Source: Lachnospiraceae bacterium UBA6987 (GTDB taxonomy: Bacteria; Bacillota; Clostridia; Lachnospirales; Lachnospiraceae). Taken from it: DNA of 6,237 nucleotides. The stretch is taken from assembly GCA_002449955.1 (NCBI GenBank), contig DJYD01000003.1:1-6237 (forward strand), read 5' to 3'. A model generated the notes under the pieces. The model was not told the origin of the DNA and did no database searches. It was given only the letters and a program-made list of their open reading frames with translations. Both the position numbers and the translations under genes were made by a program. Positions 5,663-6,237 of the stretch are shown in pieces (position 1 is the stretch's first letter; each line of letters starts with the position of its first letter).

Positions 5663-5697
5663 AATCCCTCCTTCTCCGCGAAAAAAGAGAGCCCGTG
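5663..5697 (+). repeat. tRNA-Ser 3'-end copy 4 with part of terminator
   Basis: A 35-base exact match to 4897-4931: tRNA 3' end, discriminator, A6 tract and the left arm and loop start of the original terminator. It then switches to new sequence that forms a different hairpin (5692-5732). This is the longest of the three copies and the outermost from the tRNA. Confidence 0.87.
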
Positions 5698-5737
5698 GGG
5701 GAGGCAATTCGTAAGGAAGTTCCTCCCTCGGGATTTT
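5692..5737 (+). terminator. Possible terminator closing the repeat region
   Basis: CCCG (5692-5695) with CGGG (5729-5732) and GGGAGG (5699-5704) with CCTCCC (5722-5727) form a bulged stem, followed by four T (5734-5737). It reuses the left arm of the tRNA terminator copy but has a new right arm. The loop is large and the T-tract short, so it is weaker than the others. Confidence 0.5.
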
Positions 5738-5748
5738 CAACAGGAATC

Positions 5749-5764
5749 ATGAAAACGTTTTACA
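5749..5764. promoter_or_regulatory. cre-like palindromic operator
   Basis: ATGAAAACGTTTTACA contains the perfect palindrome AAAACGTTTT with a central CG. It agrees with the CcpA/LacI-family cre pattern WTGNNARCGNWWWCAW at all but two positions near the right end. It lies about 35 bases before the -35 of the next promoter. Binding by CcpA or another LacI-type regulator is possible but unproven. Confidence 0.35.
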
Positions 5765-5798
5765 ACCAGAGTTTGATTTTTTCCCGCTTGATTTCATA

Positions 5799-5827
5799 TG
5801 GATTTCTTTATTCCGGGCCTGTATAAT
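5799..5827 (+). promoter_or_regulatory. Promoter ahead of the broken regulator
   Basis: A perfect -10 TATAAT (5822-5827) with a poor -35 (TGGATT, 5799-5804) at 17-base spacing. The leader to the ATG at 5870 is about 36 bases and contains AAGGAG. If active, it may now mainly serve the membrane protein gene at 6047. Confidence 0.5.
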
Positions 5828-5869
5828 ATGGTCGAACCGGTTCTGAGAATACAAATAAGGAGAAATCGT

Positions 5870-6013
5870 ATGAATATCGGAGGAAAAAAACAGATCGCTG
5901 CGAAAAGAAAAGCATGCGACCCAGGAGGAGCTTGCGGATTATCTGCACATTTCCTCTCAGGCAATCAGCAAATGGGAAACGGGCGAATCATACTAAGATA
6001 TACAGGCTGCAGC
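5870..6013 (+). pseudogene. Broken XRE-family HTH regulator (N-terminal remnant)
   Basis: Starts with AAGGAG then ATG (5870) reading MNIGGK, the normal opening of small XRE (HTH_3, PF01381) repressors. A run of seven A (5884-5890) then shifts the frame. Removing one A restores IGGKNRSLRKEKH, then ATQEELADYLHIS and QAISKWETGESY, an unmistakable helix-turn-helix with the recognition helix SSQAISKWE. In this frame a TAA stop follows at 5994, where the family normally continues 'PD(I/L)...'. The codons after it still read DIQ before another stop at 6011, so the 3' part is decayed or deleted. The fragment keeps only about 42 residues, the DNA-binding portion. It is probably a relic of an inserted element or an old local regulator. 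The single frame 5798-6025 that overlaps it is not a gene. Confidence 0.85.
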
Positions 6014-6018
6014 AGCCT
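6004..6018. repeat. Short palindrome before the last gene
   Basis: AGGCTGC-A-GCAGCCT is a perfect 7-bp inverted repeat with a single central base. As RNA it would close with a slightly larger loop. No T-tract follows. It lies at the deletion scar of the broken regulator, 28 bases before the next ATG. Confidence 0.35.
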
Positions 6019-6046
6019 AATATAGAATTCAGAGGAGTTTTGGAGA

Positions 6047-6237
6047 ATGGCGACTGACCGCCTGATAAACTTGATATTGCTGTTTTTTGCCTATGCTTTC
6101 CTTGGCTGGTGCATCGAGGTCACACTGAAGTACTTTCAGTTTCACCGTTTCATCAACCGCGGCTTTCTGACCGGCCCGTGGCTCCCAATCTACGGCTCCG
6201 GTGCGGCGCTGATCACCGTCGTGATAAAGGGGCTGGC
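6047..6237 (+). CDS. PF06541/CmpB-like membrane protein (5' part, cut by window end)
   Basis: The first 63 residues of a membrane protein running off the window. The helix at 6-24 contains AYAFLGWCIE, followed by a short hydrophilic stretch and then NRGFLTGPWLPIYG at 40-53, leading into a second helix. This 'FLGW..E ... NRGFL.GP..PIYG.G' pattern is the hallmark of the family annotated as putative ABC-transporter type IV / CmpB (PF06541), small Firmicutes membrane proteins of uncertain function. AGAGGAG (6031-6037) sits nine bases before the ATG. It lies 50 bases after the broken regulator on the same strand and may be transcribed from the promoter at 5799-5827. The transporter name comes from the family label; no ATP-binding partner is visible here. 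Confidence 0.85.
   Translation, partial: MATDRLINLILLFFAYAFLGWCIEVTLKYFQFHRFINRGFLTGPWLPIYGSGAALITVVIKGL

Larger units (their letters stand above)
4893..5741. repeat. Composite structured repeat region with displaced tRNA 3' ends
   Basis: About 850 bases without a credible gene, made of short hairpins and copied modules. In order: tRNA 3' end, terminator, hairpin CGGGAC-ACA-GTCCCG (4956-4970), array A, tRNA-end copy 2, terminator, perfect hairpin 5235-5253, block C, tRNA-end copy 3, hairpin GGTT-GAT-AACC (5335-5345), array B, block C again, tRNA-end copy 4, terminator. The module order [tRNA end - hairpin - array - block C] occurs twice, so the region looks like a duplicated composite with an extra tRNA-end/terminator insert in the first half. 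No integrase, transposase or long inverted ends are visible. Open frames on both strands follow from the 21-codon repeat length and are not supported as genes. Confidence 0.85.

Noticed and set aside
5367..5714. Plus-strand frame of 115 codons through array B
   Set aside because: Its first part is three translated 63-bp repeats and its last part is translated hairpins, a tRNA fragment and an A-tract; it overlaps several structured elements.
5798..6025. Plus-strand frame of 75 codons over the HTH remnant
   Set aside because: It begins upstream of the promoter -10 and reads the HTH region out of frame; the real signal is the frameshifted XRE sequence.

Overview
The window looks like a piece of a Gram-positive (Clostridia-type Firmicutes) chromosome of moderate-to-high GC. 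The grounds are strong AGGAGG-type ribosome binding sites, sigma-A-like -35/-10 boxes, a solute-binding protein made as a lipoprotein (LAAC lipobox), and membrane proteins of families common in Firmicutes (YcxB-like and CmpB/PF06541-like). I cannot name the genus from sequence alone.

Layout. (1) 39-1172, minus strand: a membrane protein built from two successive [two TM helices + YcxB-like domain] halves, with its own promoter. (2) 1324-4724, plus strand: a tripartite tricarboxylate transporter operon in the order tctB-tctA-tctC. It has an extended -10 promoter upstream, a probable second promoter just before tctC, and a good intrinsic terminator. TctA and TctB form the membrane permease; TctC is the tethered receptor that delivers a carboxylate-type substrate. 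(3) 4743-4950: tRNA-Ser(GCU) with a consensus promoter and an 18-bp-stem terminator that starts inside the tRNA 3' end. (4) 4893-5741: an unusual non-coding region made of hairpin-forming repeats. It includes two arrays of a 63-bp tandem repeat (2 and 3 units), a ~92-bp block present twice, and three extra copies of the tRNA-Ser 3' end, each followed by its own hairpin or terminator. (5) 5749-6013: a cre-like palindrome, a promoter and a broken XRE-family HTH regulator (frameshift in an A7 run, then a stop). (6) 6047 to the window end: the start of a PF06541/CmpB-like membrane protein.

The transporter operon is an ordinary, intact nutrient-uptake unit. The novelty lies downstream of the tRNA. 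There, repeated displaced tRNA 3' ends separated by structured repeats look like the record of several small insertions or duplications at one tRNA attachment point, with no integrase or transposase in view. The open reading frames through this region exist because the 63-bp unit is exactly 21 codons long; I do not regard them as genes.
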